Below, one piece after another: positions 1-8,561 of a DNA stretch of 64,000 nucleotides; positions within the stretch are counted from its first letter, which is position 1; the number at the start of each line of letters is the position of its first letter. The position numbers and the translations under genes were made by a program. Under the pieces are notes generated by a model that was given only the letters and a program-made list of their open reading frames with translations, did no database searches and had not been told where the DNA came from. The stretch lies in the NCBI RefSeq assembly GCF_910588665.1, contig NZ_CAJUPR010000009.1, positions 1 to 64,000 of the forward strand, read 5' to 3'. The stretch comes from an uncultured Brachyspira sp. (GTDB lineage Bacteria; Spirochaetota; Brachyspiria; Brachyspirales; Brachyspiraceae).

Positions 1-185
1 ACTTTGGATACTCCAGGAAGAGAGGAGATTAATTCTCTGTCTATCTTTGAAGTATCACCAACCATTCCTATTACAGTATAATCTATTCCGACACTTTTAT
101 TTATACCAAGACCTGCATTTTTAAGTCTATCTATAATACCGTTAATATGCTCCTCTTTTGCATTTTGATTCATTACAACTATCAT
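1..185 (-). CDS. aroF: 3-deoxy-7-phosphoheptulonate (DAHP) synthase, N-terminal part
   Basis: This is the first 61 or so codons of a minus-strand gene that runs off the left edge. It begins MIVVMNQNAKEEHINGII and continues through a TVIGMVGDTSKID stretch to LPGVSKV. That is the layout of the small ferredoxin-like N-terminal domain that precedes the barrel in Thermotoga/Bacillus-type DAHP synthases, which usually starts MIVVM, has a VIG.IGD core and ends in LPGV. The family condenses phosphoenolpyruvate and erythrose 4-phosphate at the entry to the shikimate pathway, and the extra domain usually mediates feedback control. An AAGGAG Shine-Dalgarno sits about nine bases before the ATG at 185 and supports the start. 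The catalytic barrel lies outside the window, so the call rests on the N-domain alone. Confidence 0.75.
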   Translation of the reverse strand, partial: MIVVMNQNAKEEHINGIIDRLKNAGLGINKSVGIDYTVIGMVGDTSKIDRELISSLPGVSK

Positions 186-413
186 TATATAATACTCCTT
201 AAAAAATTATTATAAAAAATTAAATATATATGTTTGTACTTAATGATTAGAAAAATAGATACTTCGGCGCGCTAAACGCCGTAATAAAAGAGATAATAAG
301 CATAGATGCTTTTAAAATTATTAAAAATAATAATATATTTCATAGGAGTTTATTATATATAAATAAATAAAAAAGTCAAGAATTATAGTCTGATAAAAAA
401 TTATATTGAAGTT

Positions 414-1622
414 CTATCTTAATTTAATTATAATATCAACTCTTCTGTTTTTCCTTCTTCCGTCTGCAGTATCATTAGACGCTATAGGCTCATCATCAGC
501 AAATCCTTTATATGATAATTTATCATGTCCGAGATTAGGAAGTATATAATCGGCAACAGATTTTGCTCTGTTTTCAGATAGCTGATGATTATATTCTTTT
601 TTTCCTGTATTATCCGTATGACCTTCCACTATAATTTCTCTATCTGGATAAGTTTCTTTAACGGCTTTTATAATATTATCTATTGTATTTTTTGCTTCAG
701 GTTTTAATGTATAAGAATCTGTATCAAATAATATCTCTCCAAGCCTCAATACTAATCCTTCATCAACGGTGTCTATAGTAACATTATTGTCATTATAAAG
801 ATTATCTTCTAATTTTTTTCTATTATAATATTCTTCCTCTTTTGTAATGGAATCATAAACTTTATATGAACTTATTATATTCATTTTATACTGCAAACTG
901 GCATAAGATAAATATTTTCCATATCCGAATAATATTTGATATCTTTCCTGCTGAGATACGGGAATATTTTTATCCATATCCCAAAGAAGGGTACCGTAAT
1001 TGAATCCGTATATTCTTTCAGGATAACCCTTTCTTGAAAGTCCCGCCTGAAGCAAATCTTTATCTGTCATAATATGATACTGTATAACGGCATTTCTGCT
1101 TCCATTGTCATTAGTTTCAATATCGGCAAATAAATAATCGGAAGATAATGCCATAGTAAGATTCGGAGCATCGCTTACCTTTATAATTTCAACAGATTCT
1201 CTATTCCATGATTGCGTAACTTTAATTTCATTATCAGGAAAAGTAGGTATATGTCTTACATTAGGCATAAAATAATTATAAGGCACTTCAAATCTTCCAT
1301 TTGTATGAATTATAAAATCGCTTGTATATTCTTCGTCAAGATGAAAAACTTTTTCTCCTTTCATCATTCTGAAAATTTTAAATACGCCTATTACCCTGTA
1401 TCCGCCTTTAGGGGCAATAGCCGCAACAGTTAAATCAACAATATTTCTTTCTTTATAGGTTCTTTTAAGTATTCCGTTCTCATAATATTCCACATCTGCA
1501 GTTTTTACAGATTCTATTCTTTTTCCTTTTTCTAAATTCCAATAAAATTTATGCATTGCTTCAGAGTACGCCGCCCTAAAAAAAAGCGTAAATATTAATA
1601 TAAAAATAAAAGCTCTTTTCAT
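414..1622 (-). CDS. OmpA-domain outer-envelope protein
   Basis: A 402-residue exported protein. Residues 1-20 form a signal peptide (MKRAF, hydrophobic core, AAYS). The middle, about residues 25-280, is an unassigned domain. The C-terminal ~115 residues are a typical OmpA/MotB-like peptidoglycan-binding domain: GEILFDTDSYTLKPEA, then VEGHTDNTG, LSENRAKSV and a closing DGRRKNRRVDI. In this family the conserved Asp of the TDNTG loop and the Arg near the end bind diaminopimelate-type peptidoglycan, so the protein probably tethers the outer membrane or an envelope complex to the wall. The start lies only 15 bases after the stop of the chemotaxis-receptor gene, suggesting co-transcription. The function of the middle region is not recognised. 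Confidence 0.88.
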   Translation of the reverse strand: MKRAFIFILIFTLFFRAAYSEAMHKFYWNLEKGKRIESVKTADVEYYENGILKRTYKERNIVDLTVAAIAPKGGYRVIGVFKIFRMMKGEKVFHLDEEYTSDFIIHTNGRFEVPYNYFMPNVRHIPTFPDNEIKVTQSWNRESVEIIKVSDAPNLTMALSSDYLFADIETNDNGSRNAVIQYHIMTDKDLLQAGLSRKGYPERIYGFNYGTLLWDMDKNIPVSQQERYQILFGYGKYLSYASLQYKMNIISSYKVYDSITKEEEYYNRKKLEDNLYNDNNVTIDTVDEGLVLRLGEILFDTDSYTLKPEAKNTIDNIIKAVKETYPDREIIVEGHTDNTGKKEYNHQLSENRAKSVADYILPNLGHDKLSYKGFADDEPIASNDTADGRRKNRRVDIIIKLR

Positions 1623-1637
1623 AATATTAAAATAATT

Positions 1638-4493
1638 TCATTTTTTTATTAGCTTGCTGCTTTCTCTTTTTAATTCTTTTAATCTTCTCTTTTCCTCTTT
1701 AATTCTATTTTTTTCGGCTTTGCGCTCTAATTTTAATTTTACTTTATCCACTTTAATAGCTCTAGCTTTTTCTTTTGCAATATCCTCATCTGTTTTCTCA
1801 GTTTTAAAAGAAATAACTAGTTTATAGAGCTGAAGAAATATATACTGCAGCTCTTTAATTCTCTTATCCATAGTTTCCATATTACTGCTGCTTGTATTTG
1901 AAAGATTGGAAACATTTTCTATAGAAGCAACAAGTTCTTTCATCTCTGTTTCGGTAGCATTAACTACATTAACAACATCTTCAGCTAATTTATCAACGCT
2001 TGATATATTCTGACTTACAGCAGAACTCATCTGCATCTGCTTAAGAGAGAGCTCCTGAACATCTTCAGTAATATTATTTAAATTGCTTATATTCATAAGT
2101 ATTTCTCTTCTTCCAACATCAAGCTCATCATTAGCACCCGATATAGTGGATATAAGATCCGCAAGAGTATTTGAACCTTCCAAAATCTTTTCCATAGATT
2201 CGGAGCTTTTAAATGCTAAAGATACGGTATGATCCACAGCCTGCGTAGTTTCTTCAATAATCTCATTAATTATTTTTGAGTTCTCACCCGTATCCTCCGC
2301 CAATTTTCTTATTTTATCAGCAACTACTGTAAATCCCCGTCCATGTTCTCCCGCATGAGCCGCCTCTATTGCTGCATTCATAGCCAAAAGGTTTGTCTGC
2401 TCGGCAATATTATGTATAACCTTAGTAATATTTGTAATTTGCTTAGAATATTCTTTAATGCTTTGAATGGAATCAACAACAGATTCACCTATATTGCTTC
2501 CGTCCTGCGCTTCGGTATAAAGTATCTTAGCATAATCATTAGCTTTAGCCGCTCCATGACTTACAGTAACAATGTTTGCCATCATTTGCTGTACGGAACT
2601 GCTTGTTTTAGAAACAGCATCAGACTGCAGTTTCATTTTATTATTGATATCATTAATATTATCTAGCAACAACTGAACGGTTTCATTAACAGCTGTAAAT
2701 CTGGTTCTCTGCATAAAACTTACTCTGGAAGCATTTGCAGATGATTCAGCTATTTTACTTGAATTTGACAGCTGAGTTTCAAACTCTTTATATATGGTAT
2801 TAAAATCGCTTATGCTTATACTAATGGAAGCTCTCATATTCTGAATATTTCCTGTTAATGTATAAGCATTATTTTTTACGCTTACAATAATATTTTTTAC
2901 CTTATCCAAAAACTTATTAAATGAATGAACTAATTCTCCCGATTCATTATTGCTTATTATAGGAAGTCTTATAGTTAAATCTCCTTCTCCTTCGCTCAAA
3001 GCTTCTGAAATATTTTTAGCAAATACTAAAGTTTTTCTAAGCGAAAGTATCAAAGCCAATATAACTATTAAAAATGATAATAATCCTATATATATTGCAG
3101 CTGAAGATTTTACTATTATGCTTCTGAATAAATGATTTTGATAAGCGCTTTTATACTGCCAAACATTTATAATATTTAAATTATTAAGAGAATATTTAAT
3201 AAAAAATCTATTAGAATTATTAATTATTTTAACATTGCTTATTCTGCTTTTTAAATTATTATTTCTGATATCCTTAATCTCGCCTCCAAGAATACTGCTT
3301 TCTAAATCTCTTTGCATAGAAGCAATTAATGCAGGATTATTATAAGCTTTTATAGAATATAAATCGTCTGTTATAAAAATATCCAAATTATTTTTATAAA
3401 CTGTATATGTTAAAATATCCTGATATATAGAACTTTTTACTTCCAAAGCAATAAATCCTATATTAATATTATTCAATAAAATAGGAGAATAAATATAAAA
3501 ATTAGAAGAATCCTGAAAAATATCTATTAAAGAATTAGTCTCAGATATAAGTCTTGAAAAATAATATTCGGATATATTGGTTCTGGAATTAGTTTCAATA
3601 TTAACAGAATTATTAATATCATATCTCCAATTAAAAAATAAATTATTAATTGTGTTTTTATTTAAGTTGATATTAATATTTTCTATATCTCTTATAAATA
3701 CGGAAAATGATGATATATTATTATCATTGGCATATCTTGTACTTAAATATAATGACAATAAATCTGCATAATTATTTAAAGAATATCCGTTTGCATTTAT
3801 TAAATTCATATAAGAAGCTATATCTTCTGAAATGTCAATATACTGATTAATGGAATCCGATATTTCATTAATAAAATCATTAGCATATCCTTTTTTCAAA
3901 GCTATATCATATTCCATATCATAATTTTTTTCAGCCTTATAATGCATACCATTAATTAAAGTAACAATAAAAATTACTGTAGCTATAGATACAGGAAAAA
4001 AATTATATATCATAGGCAAATGATATTCTTTTTTTCCACTTTTCTTATATAATGGTCTTACTAAAAGATTAAAAAATATTGAAGAAACTCCCATAGCCAT
4101 ACTGATTAAAAATATAACCATTATAAGCCTTATATTAATAATCTCAAATAATGTAATGCTTCCGTTTATTATATAGATTGAATAAGATAATACAGCCACA
4201 AAAAACACCGCAGCTCCTGATTTTACAACATATATAATACCTAAAGGTATATATTTTCCTTTTTCTATTTTTAAGCAGTCGAAAAATAAACTAATGGCTA
4301 TACCTAAAGCTAATGCGGTAATAAATAAATATATATATCCTCTTAATGAATTTGAAAGCTCGTAAATCGTCTTCAACAAAATAGAATATAAACCAACAGA
4401 AATAGCGGACATAATCAAGAAACTGATCGGTAAATAAATTTTCAATCTTTTTTTAAGTCTGTCTTCATTTACTTGAAAAACCATATAATACAA
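1638..4493 (-). CDS. Methyl-accepting chemotaxis protein, large, multi-pass N-terminus
   Basis: A 951-residue chemoreceptor. The first ~185 residues carry about five hydrophobic segments, more than in a classical two-helix receptor. A roughly 270-residue extracytoplasmic-looking region rich in Asn and Ile follows, then a membrane helix near 460-485, a HAMP-like linker (SEGEGDLTIRLP, about 510-520) and the long signalling helices. The hairpin tip is visible as NLLAMNAAIEAAHAGEHGRGF, the invariant region that contacts CheA and CheW. The C-terminus is a highly charged Lys/Glu/Arg tail. Methylation helices flank the tip, but no CheR-docking pentapeptide is visible at the C-terminus. An ATG three codons inside is an alternative start, and no strong ribosome-binding site decides between them. 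It lies between atpD and the OmpA gene on the same strand. The ligand is unknown. Confidence 0.92.
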   Translation of the reverse strand: MYYMVFQVNEDRLKKRLKIYLPISFLIMSAISVGLYSILLKTIYELSNSLRGYIYLFITALALGIAISLFFDCLKIEKGKYIPLGIIYVVKSGAAVFFVAVLSYSIYIINGSITLFEIINIRLIMVIFLISMAMGVSSIFFNLLVRPLYKKSGKKEYHLPMIYNFFPVSIATVIFIVTLINGMHYKAEKNYDMEYDIALKKGYANDFINEISDSINQYIDISEDIASYMNLINANGYSLNNYADLLSLYLSTRYANDNNISSFSVFIRDIENININLNKNTINNLFFNWRYDINNSVNIETNSRTNISEYYFSRLISETNSLIDIFQDSSNFYIYSPILLNNINIGFIALEVKSSIYQDILTYTVYKNNLDIFITDDLYSIKAYNNPALIASMQRDLESSILGGEIKDIRNNNLKSRISNVKIINNSNRFFIKYSLNNLNIINVWQYKSAYQNHLFRSIIVKSSAAIYIGLLSFLIVILALILSLRKTLVFAKNISEALSEGEGDLTIRLPIISNNESGELVHSFNKFLDKVKNIIVSVKNNAYTLTGNIQNMRASISISISDFNTIYKEFETQLSNSSKIAESSANASRVSFMQRTRFTAVNETVQLLLDNINDINNKMKLQSDAVSKTSSSVQQMMANIVTVSHGAAKANDYAKILYTEAQDGSNIGESVVDSIQSIKEYSKQITNITKVIHNIAEQTNLLAMNAAIEAAHAGEHGRGFTVVADKIRKLAEDTGENSKIINEIIEETTQAVDHTVSLAFKSSESMEKILEGSNTLADLISTISGANDELDVGRREILMNISNLNNITEDVQELSLKQMQMSSAVSQNISSVDKLAEDVVNVVNATETEMKELVASIENVSNLSNTSSSNMETMDKRIKELQYIFLQLYKLVISFKTEKTDEDIAKEKARAIKVDKVKLKLERKAEKNRIKEEKRRLKELKRESSKLIKK

Positions 4494-4560
4494 CCTATAA
4501 AATATTTTTATACTGTTAAATTTATCGGTATAATACTATTATTATTTAGAAATAATATCA

Positions 4561-5976
4561 TTAATTGGACATAGTCTTAGCCTTAGAAACAGCTTCTTCT
4601 ATGGAGCCTATAAATCTGAAAGCCTGATCAGGCAAGCCATCATAGTCTCCGTTGCATATTCCTTTAAAGCTTCTTATAGTATCTTCTAATTTTACATATC
4701 TTCCCTGAAGTCCTGTAAACTGTTCCCCTACAAAAAAAGGCTGGCTTAAAAACTGCTCTATTTTTCTGGCTCTGGATACTATTATTTTATCATCTTCAGA
4801 AATTTCATCTGCTCCAAGTATGGCAATAATATCCTGCAGATCCTTATATCTCTGCAGTATATGCTGAACTTTTCTTGCCACATCATAATGCTCCTGTCCC
4901 AATATATTAGGATCTAATATTCTGCTTGTTGAAGCCAAAGGATCTACAGCAGGATAAATACCTTTTTCGCTTACTTCTCTTGATAATACAGTAGTTGCAT
5001 CTAAATGGGTAAAAGCTGTGGCAGGTGCAGGATCTGTAAGATCATCAGCAGGTACATAAACCGCCTGTATAGAAGTAATGGATCCGTTTTTAGTGGATGT
5101 GATTCTCTCCTGCAAAGATCCCATTTCAGTTGCCAAAGTAGGCTGATAACCTACAGCCGAAGGCATACGTCCAAGCAATGCAGATACTTCGCTCCCCGCC
5201 TGAGTAAATCTGAATATATTATCTATAAATAAAAGAACATCAAGTCCAGCGGAATCTCTGAAATATTCTGCCATAGTTAAAGCTGTTAATGCAACTCTTA
5301 ATCTTGCTCCTGGAGGCTCATTCATCTGACCATAAACCATACAAGTTTTGTTAATAACCCCCGATTCCTTCATTTCAGACCATAGATCATTGCCTTCTCT
5401 GGTTCTCTCTCCAACTCCTGCAAATACGGAATATCCTCCATATTCGCTTGCTATATTATGTATAAGCTCCATAATAAGAACCGTTTTCCCTACTCCTGCT
5501 CCTCCGAAAAGTCCTGTTTTACCGCCTTTAATATAAGGCGCCAATAGGTCTATTACTTTAATACCTGTTTCAAAAATTTCAAGCTTAGGCTCCAAAGTTT
5601 CAAATTTGGGAGGTGCGGCATGTATGGATCTGTACTCTTTAGCAGATACAGGCCCTCCTTTATCAACAGTATTACCCAATACATTAAATATTCTTCCTAT
5701 AGTTTCATTTCCTACAGGAACCATTATATGATTACCGCTGTCAAATATATCGTCTCCTCTTGATATGCCGTCTGTAGATTCTAATGCTATGGCTCTTACC
5801 CTTCCTCCTCCTAAATGCTGCTGTACCTCGCAGGTTATATGTCTTTTCTCACCTTCTATCTCCTTATCTATATAAAGAGCATTTAATATATCGGGAAGAT
5901 GTCCTTCTTCAAATTCTGCATCTAAAGTTGAACCTACAACCTGAACTACTTTACCTCTTTTTCCTTCTGCCATCAT
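4561..5976 (-). CDS. atpD: F-type ATP synthase beta subunit
   Basis: A 471-residue protein close to the usual F1 beta length. It has the Walker A loop GGAGVGKT near residue 160, the GERTREGNDL motif with the catalytic-site Glu, the Walker B segment LLFIDNIFRFTQAGSEVSALLGRMPSAVGYQP (shown here as its start LLFIDNIFRF), and the YVPADDLTDPAPATAF segment. These are hallmarks of the catalytic beta subunit, which binds and interconverts ADP/Pi and ATP. Tandem Met codons start the gene, and AAGGA about ten bases upstream supports the site. No other F1Fo gene is adjacent: an inositol-monophosphatase-family gene is upstream and a chemoreceptor downstream. Being separated from the other ATPase genes is unusual for bacteria, although the protein itself shows no damage. 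Confidence 0.96.
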   Translation of the reverse strand: MMAEGKRGKVVQVVGSTLDAEFEEGHLPDILNALYIDKEIEGEKRHITCEVQQHLGGGRVRAIALESTDGISRGDDIFDSGNHIMVPVGNETIGRIFNVLGNTVDKGGPVSAKEYRSIHAAPPKFETLEPKLEIFETGIKVIDLLAPYIKGGKTGLFGGAGVGKTVLIMELIHNIASEYGGYSVFAGVGERTREGNDLWSEMKESGVINKTCMVYGQMNEPPGARLRVALTALTMAEYFRDSAGLDVLLFIDNIFRFTQAGSEVSALLGRMPSAVGYQPTLATEMGSLQERITSTKNGSITSIQAVYVPADDLTDPAPATAFTHLDATTVLSREVSEKGIYPAVDPLASTSRILDPNILGQEHYDVARKVQHILQRYKDLQDIIAILGADEISEDDKIIVSRARKIEQFLSQPFFVGEQFTGLQGRYVKLEDTIRSFKGICNGDYDGLPDQAFRFIGSIEEAVSKAKTMSN

Positions 5977-6030
5977 AAAGTATTCCTTAAATTAAAAATC
6001 AGTTTTATATATTTTATATCTATTATAAAC

Positions 6031-6936
6031 TTATTCAAGTACTTTAATCATCTCTTTATGTATTTTTTTATTAGTAGCTATATACTGTGATTTAGAAAAA
6101 ATATCATAATCTTTCATTTTTATATTGCTTACAAGACCGCCTGCCTGTTTTAATATTACAGTTCCTGCACATATATCCCAAGGCGAAAGTCCGTATTCAA
6201 AGAATCCGTCTGCTGCTCCTTCTGCAACCATACATATATCAAGAGCTGCCGAACCGTCTCGTCTTAATGCTAAACTTCTTCTTGACATATTTGCAAAATC
6301 AACCATTCTATCATGCAGAAAATCATCATCAACACTTACATTATAGTAAAAACCTGTTATTATTAAAGACTCTATAAGTTTATTGCTGCTGCTTACTTTA
6401 ATAACCTTATTATTTTTATAGGATTTAGATTTTACATGAGCTTTATAAACAGTATTCGTTAAAGGAGCATAAACTACTCCAAGTATAGGTATTCCATTAT
6501 AAGCCAATCCTATTGATACACAGTAAAAAGGATAGCCATGTATAAAATTGCTTGTGCCGTCTATGGGATCAACTATCCAAGTAAATTTTTTATTATCATT
6601 ACTGTCAGACTCCTCTCCGTAAAATCCGAATTTAGGATACTTTTTCAGTAAATATTCTCTAATAATTTTTTCATTTTTCAAATCAACTTCAGTGAACAAA
6701 TCAGTTTTACCTTTTTTAGATATATTTTTAGGATGTCCGAAATATTTTAAAGAATATCTTCCTGCTTTAACAGCTATATATTCGGCATCTTTTAAAGCCC
6801 TGTCTAATTTTGACTTTGAAAACTCTTTTATTTCTTTCATTGCATTTATGTATTTTATTTCTTTATCCGATAATTTTGATTTTTTCTTTTTTGGAGAAAA
6901 ACTCTTTAATAATAACCCAATAATGTCATCTATCAT
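6031..6936 (-). CDS. suhB: Inositol monophosphatase family protein (SuhB-like)
   Basis: A 301-residue Mg2+-dependent sugar-phosphatase-fold protein. The metal-binding signatures are GEESDSND (residues around 105), then WIVDPIDGTSNFIHGYPF (around 120-137) and, near the C-terminus, the SPWDICAGTVILKQAGG motif. Family members hydrolyse inositol phosphates, or related phosphates such as fructose-1,6-bisphosphate or NADP. SuhB in enterobacteria also joins rRNA antitermination complexes, so the substrate here is not certain. The N-terminus has about 30 extra residues rich in Lys compared with SuhB, but a GGAG six bases before the ATG at 6936 supports this start. The gene starts 37 bases after mlaD and is followed 54 bases later by atpD, suggesting one transcript. 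Confidence 0.85.
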   Translation of the reverse strand: MIDDIIGLLLKSFSPKKKKSKLSDKEIKYINAMKEIKEFSKSKLDRALKDAEYIAVKAGRYSLKYFGHPKNISKKGKTDLFTEVDLKNEKIIREYLLKKYPKFGFYGEESDSNDNKKFTWIVDPIDGTSNFIHGYPFYCVSIGLAYNGIPILGVVYAPLTNTVYKAHVKSKSYKNNKVIKVSSSNKLIESLIITGFYYNVSVDDDFLHDRMVDFANMSRRSLALRRDGSAALDICMVAEGAADGFFEYGLSPWDICAGTVILKQAGGLVSNIKMKDYDIFSKSQYIATNKKIHKEMIKVLE

Positions 6937-6973
6937 ATTATACTCCGATTAAATTATAAAATATAATTAACTG

Positions 6974-7750
6974 TTAATCCAAAGGCTCTCTAAAAATCAA
7001 TGCTGAAGGATTATCCTTTATTTTACCTGTAAATACTTTTAAATTATCAATTATCTCAGAAACATTAGTATGCAGTTTAGGATCTTTCATTATTGCCCCT
7101 ATTACACCTTTTCCAGTTTCTATATCATTAATGACATAAGATAAATCTCTTGATATATTATTAACATAAGATAAAGTATCGCTTACATTAGAAATAGATT
7201 TAGTTATATTAACCTCATTGCTTCCTATAACATCCGAAATAAGATTGATAGTCCGAGACAAATTGCTTACCATCAGCGATAATTCCTGAAAGTTTAAATC
7301 TTTGCCTATATCTCCTATTGAACCTAAAGTAGTTTCTATACTGAAAGGCTCAACTCCTTTTATTATAGTATTAGGAGGTATGCTTGACATACCTGTGGTA
7401 TTTATTGTAGGAGGCGATACCATTATATACTTTTCGCCTAATCCCAAACCTACAGTTTGTATAGAAAATTTTGTTCCCTGCGGAATTACTACTTTTTTAT
7501 CCGTGATAAATAAAGTTACTCTAATAGTTCCATCATCATTAATATTTATTTTTTCAATAAACCCTATTTGTATTCCGCCTCCTCTATATGAAACTTTACC
7601 GTTTTCCTGCAAATCGCCGATAAACACATAATCCACATAGAGTCTGTATCCGTCACCCTTTAATTTTATATTACCTAATAAGATAACTGAAGCTATAAAT
7701 ATTACAAAAGTGGCAATAAAAAATATACCTAATTTTACTTTATTTTTCAT
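6974..7750 (-). CDS. mlaD: MlaD-like MCE-domain lipid transport protein
   Basis: A 258-residue protein with a single N-terminal membrane anchor (residues 6-27) followed by an MCE domain: a GDLQENGKVSYRGGGIQIG segment, then VTLFITDKKVVIPQGTKF and GLGLGEKYIMV. The C-terminal half is predicted helical (SNLSRTINLISDVIG) and contains GKGVIGAIMKDPKLH, common in long MCE proteins. In the Mla and Mce systems this subunit forms a periplasmic ring that carries phospholipids between the inner and outer membranes, driven by MlaFE. It follows the ATPase gene by 30 bases, with AAGGA upstream of its ATG. No MlaE permease is encoded nearby, so the membrane partner must lie elsewhere. The system is probably used for outer-membrane lipid traffic, in keeping with a diderm cell. 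Confidence 0.87.
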   Translation of the reverse strand: MKNKVKLGIFFIATFVIFIASVILLGNIKLKGDGYRLYVDYVFIGDLQENGKVSYRGGGIQIGFIEKININDDGTIRVTLFITDKKVVIPQGTKFSIQTVGLGLGEKYIMVSPPTINTTGMSSIPPNTIIKGVEPFSIETTLGSIGDIGKDLNFQELSLMVSNLSRTINLISDVIGSNEVNITKSISNVSDTLSYVNNISRDLSYVINDIETGKGVIGAIMKDPKLHTNVSEIIDNLKVFTGKIKDNPSALIFREPLD

Positions 7751-7780
7751 AGTTTTTTCCTTAAATTAATTAAAATATAT

Positions 7781-8560
7781 TTAATCTTTTGGTCTAATAC
7801 TTTCTATATCTTCGCCTTTTTTAGCTATGCTACTCATAAAGAAAAATTTTAAATGAGGATTTTCAATTTCAGCCAAATGATCAGGATCTCCGCCTTCAAT
7901 AATTTGTCCCTTATAAAGCATAACAACTCTGTCTGACATTCTAAACACGCTTGTCATATCATGAGTTATAACAATACTTGTAACATTTAATAGATTCTGC
8001 ATTTTTATTATTAAATCATCTATAACTCTTGACATAACAGGGTCCAGCCCTGTAGTAGGTTCATCATAAAGCAGTATCTGAGGATCCATAGCTATTGCTC
8101 TTGCCAATCCGACTCTTTTTCTCATTCCTCCAGAAAGCTCAGACGGCATCTTATGTTCTATATTAGGCATTCCAACCATATCCAGCACTTCCGCAACTTT
8201 AGCTTTAATTCTATCTTCAGGCATATCTTTTTTTATTCTCCTAAGCCCGAAACTTACATTTTCATACACATTTAAAGAATCAAATAAAGCAGCTCCCTGA
8301 AATACCATAGCAAATTTCTTTCTTACCTCTGTAAGCTCATTATCGGATATCTGATTAATATCGGAGCCGTCTACAAGTATAGTACCTGAATCTGGCTGAA
8401 GCAATCCTATTAAATGTTTTATAAGAACACTTTTTCCGCATCCCGAATTTCCTATAACGGATAATATTTCACCTCTATTAACTTTAAGATTAACACCATT
8501 AAGAACTTTTTGCTGACCAAAAGCCTTATAGACATCTTTTAGTTCTATAATATAATCCAT
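7781..8560 (-). CDS. mlaF: Mla/Mce-type ABC transporter ATP-binding protein
   Basis: A 259-residue ABC ATPase. Walker A is GNSGCGKS (about 37-44), the signature is LSGGMRKR, Walker B is ILLYDEPTTGLDP, and the switch His lies in VITHD. The TTGLDPVMSRVIDDLI stretch and the GMRKRVGLARAIA signature are those of the MlaF/Ttg2A group, which energises phospholipid transport together with MlaE and MlaD. The C-terminal tail (about residues 225-259) is typical of MlaF. The start ATG falls one base after the manA stop codon, with its Shine-Dalgarno (GAGGGTG) inside the end of manA, so the two genes are translationally close. mlaD follows 30 bases later. Confidence 0.92.
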   Translation of the reverse strand: MDYIIELKDVYKAFGQQKVLNGVNLKVNRGEILSVIGNSGCGKSVLIKHLIGLLQPDSGTILVDGSDINQISDNELTEVRKKFAMVFQGAALFDSLNVYENVSFGLRRIKKDMPEDRIKAKVAEVLDMVGMPNIEHKMPSELSGGMRKRVGLARAIAMDPQILLYDEPTTGLDPVMSRVIDDLIIKMQNLLNVTSIVITHDMTSVFRMSDRVVMLYKGQIIEGGDPDHLAEIENPHLKFFFMSSIAKKGEDIESIRPKD

Positions 8561-8561
8561 A

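Noticed and set aside
265..281. Terminator between the DAHP synthase and OmpA genes
   Set aside because: CGGCG and CGCCG form only a five-base stem without a U-tract; too weak to call.
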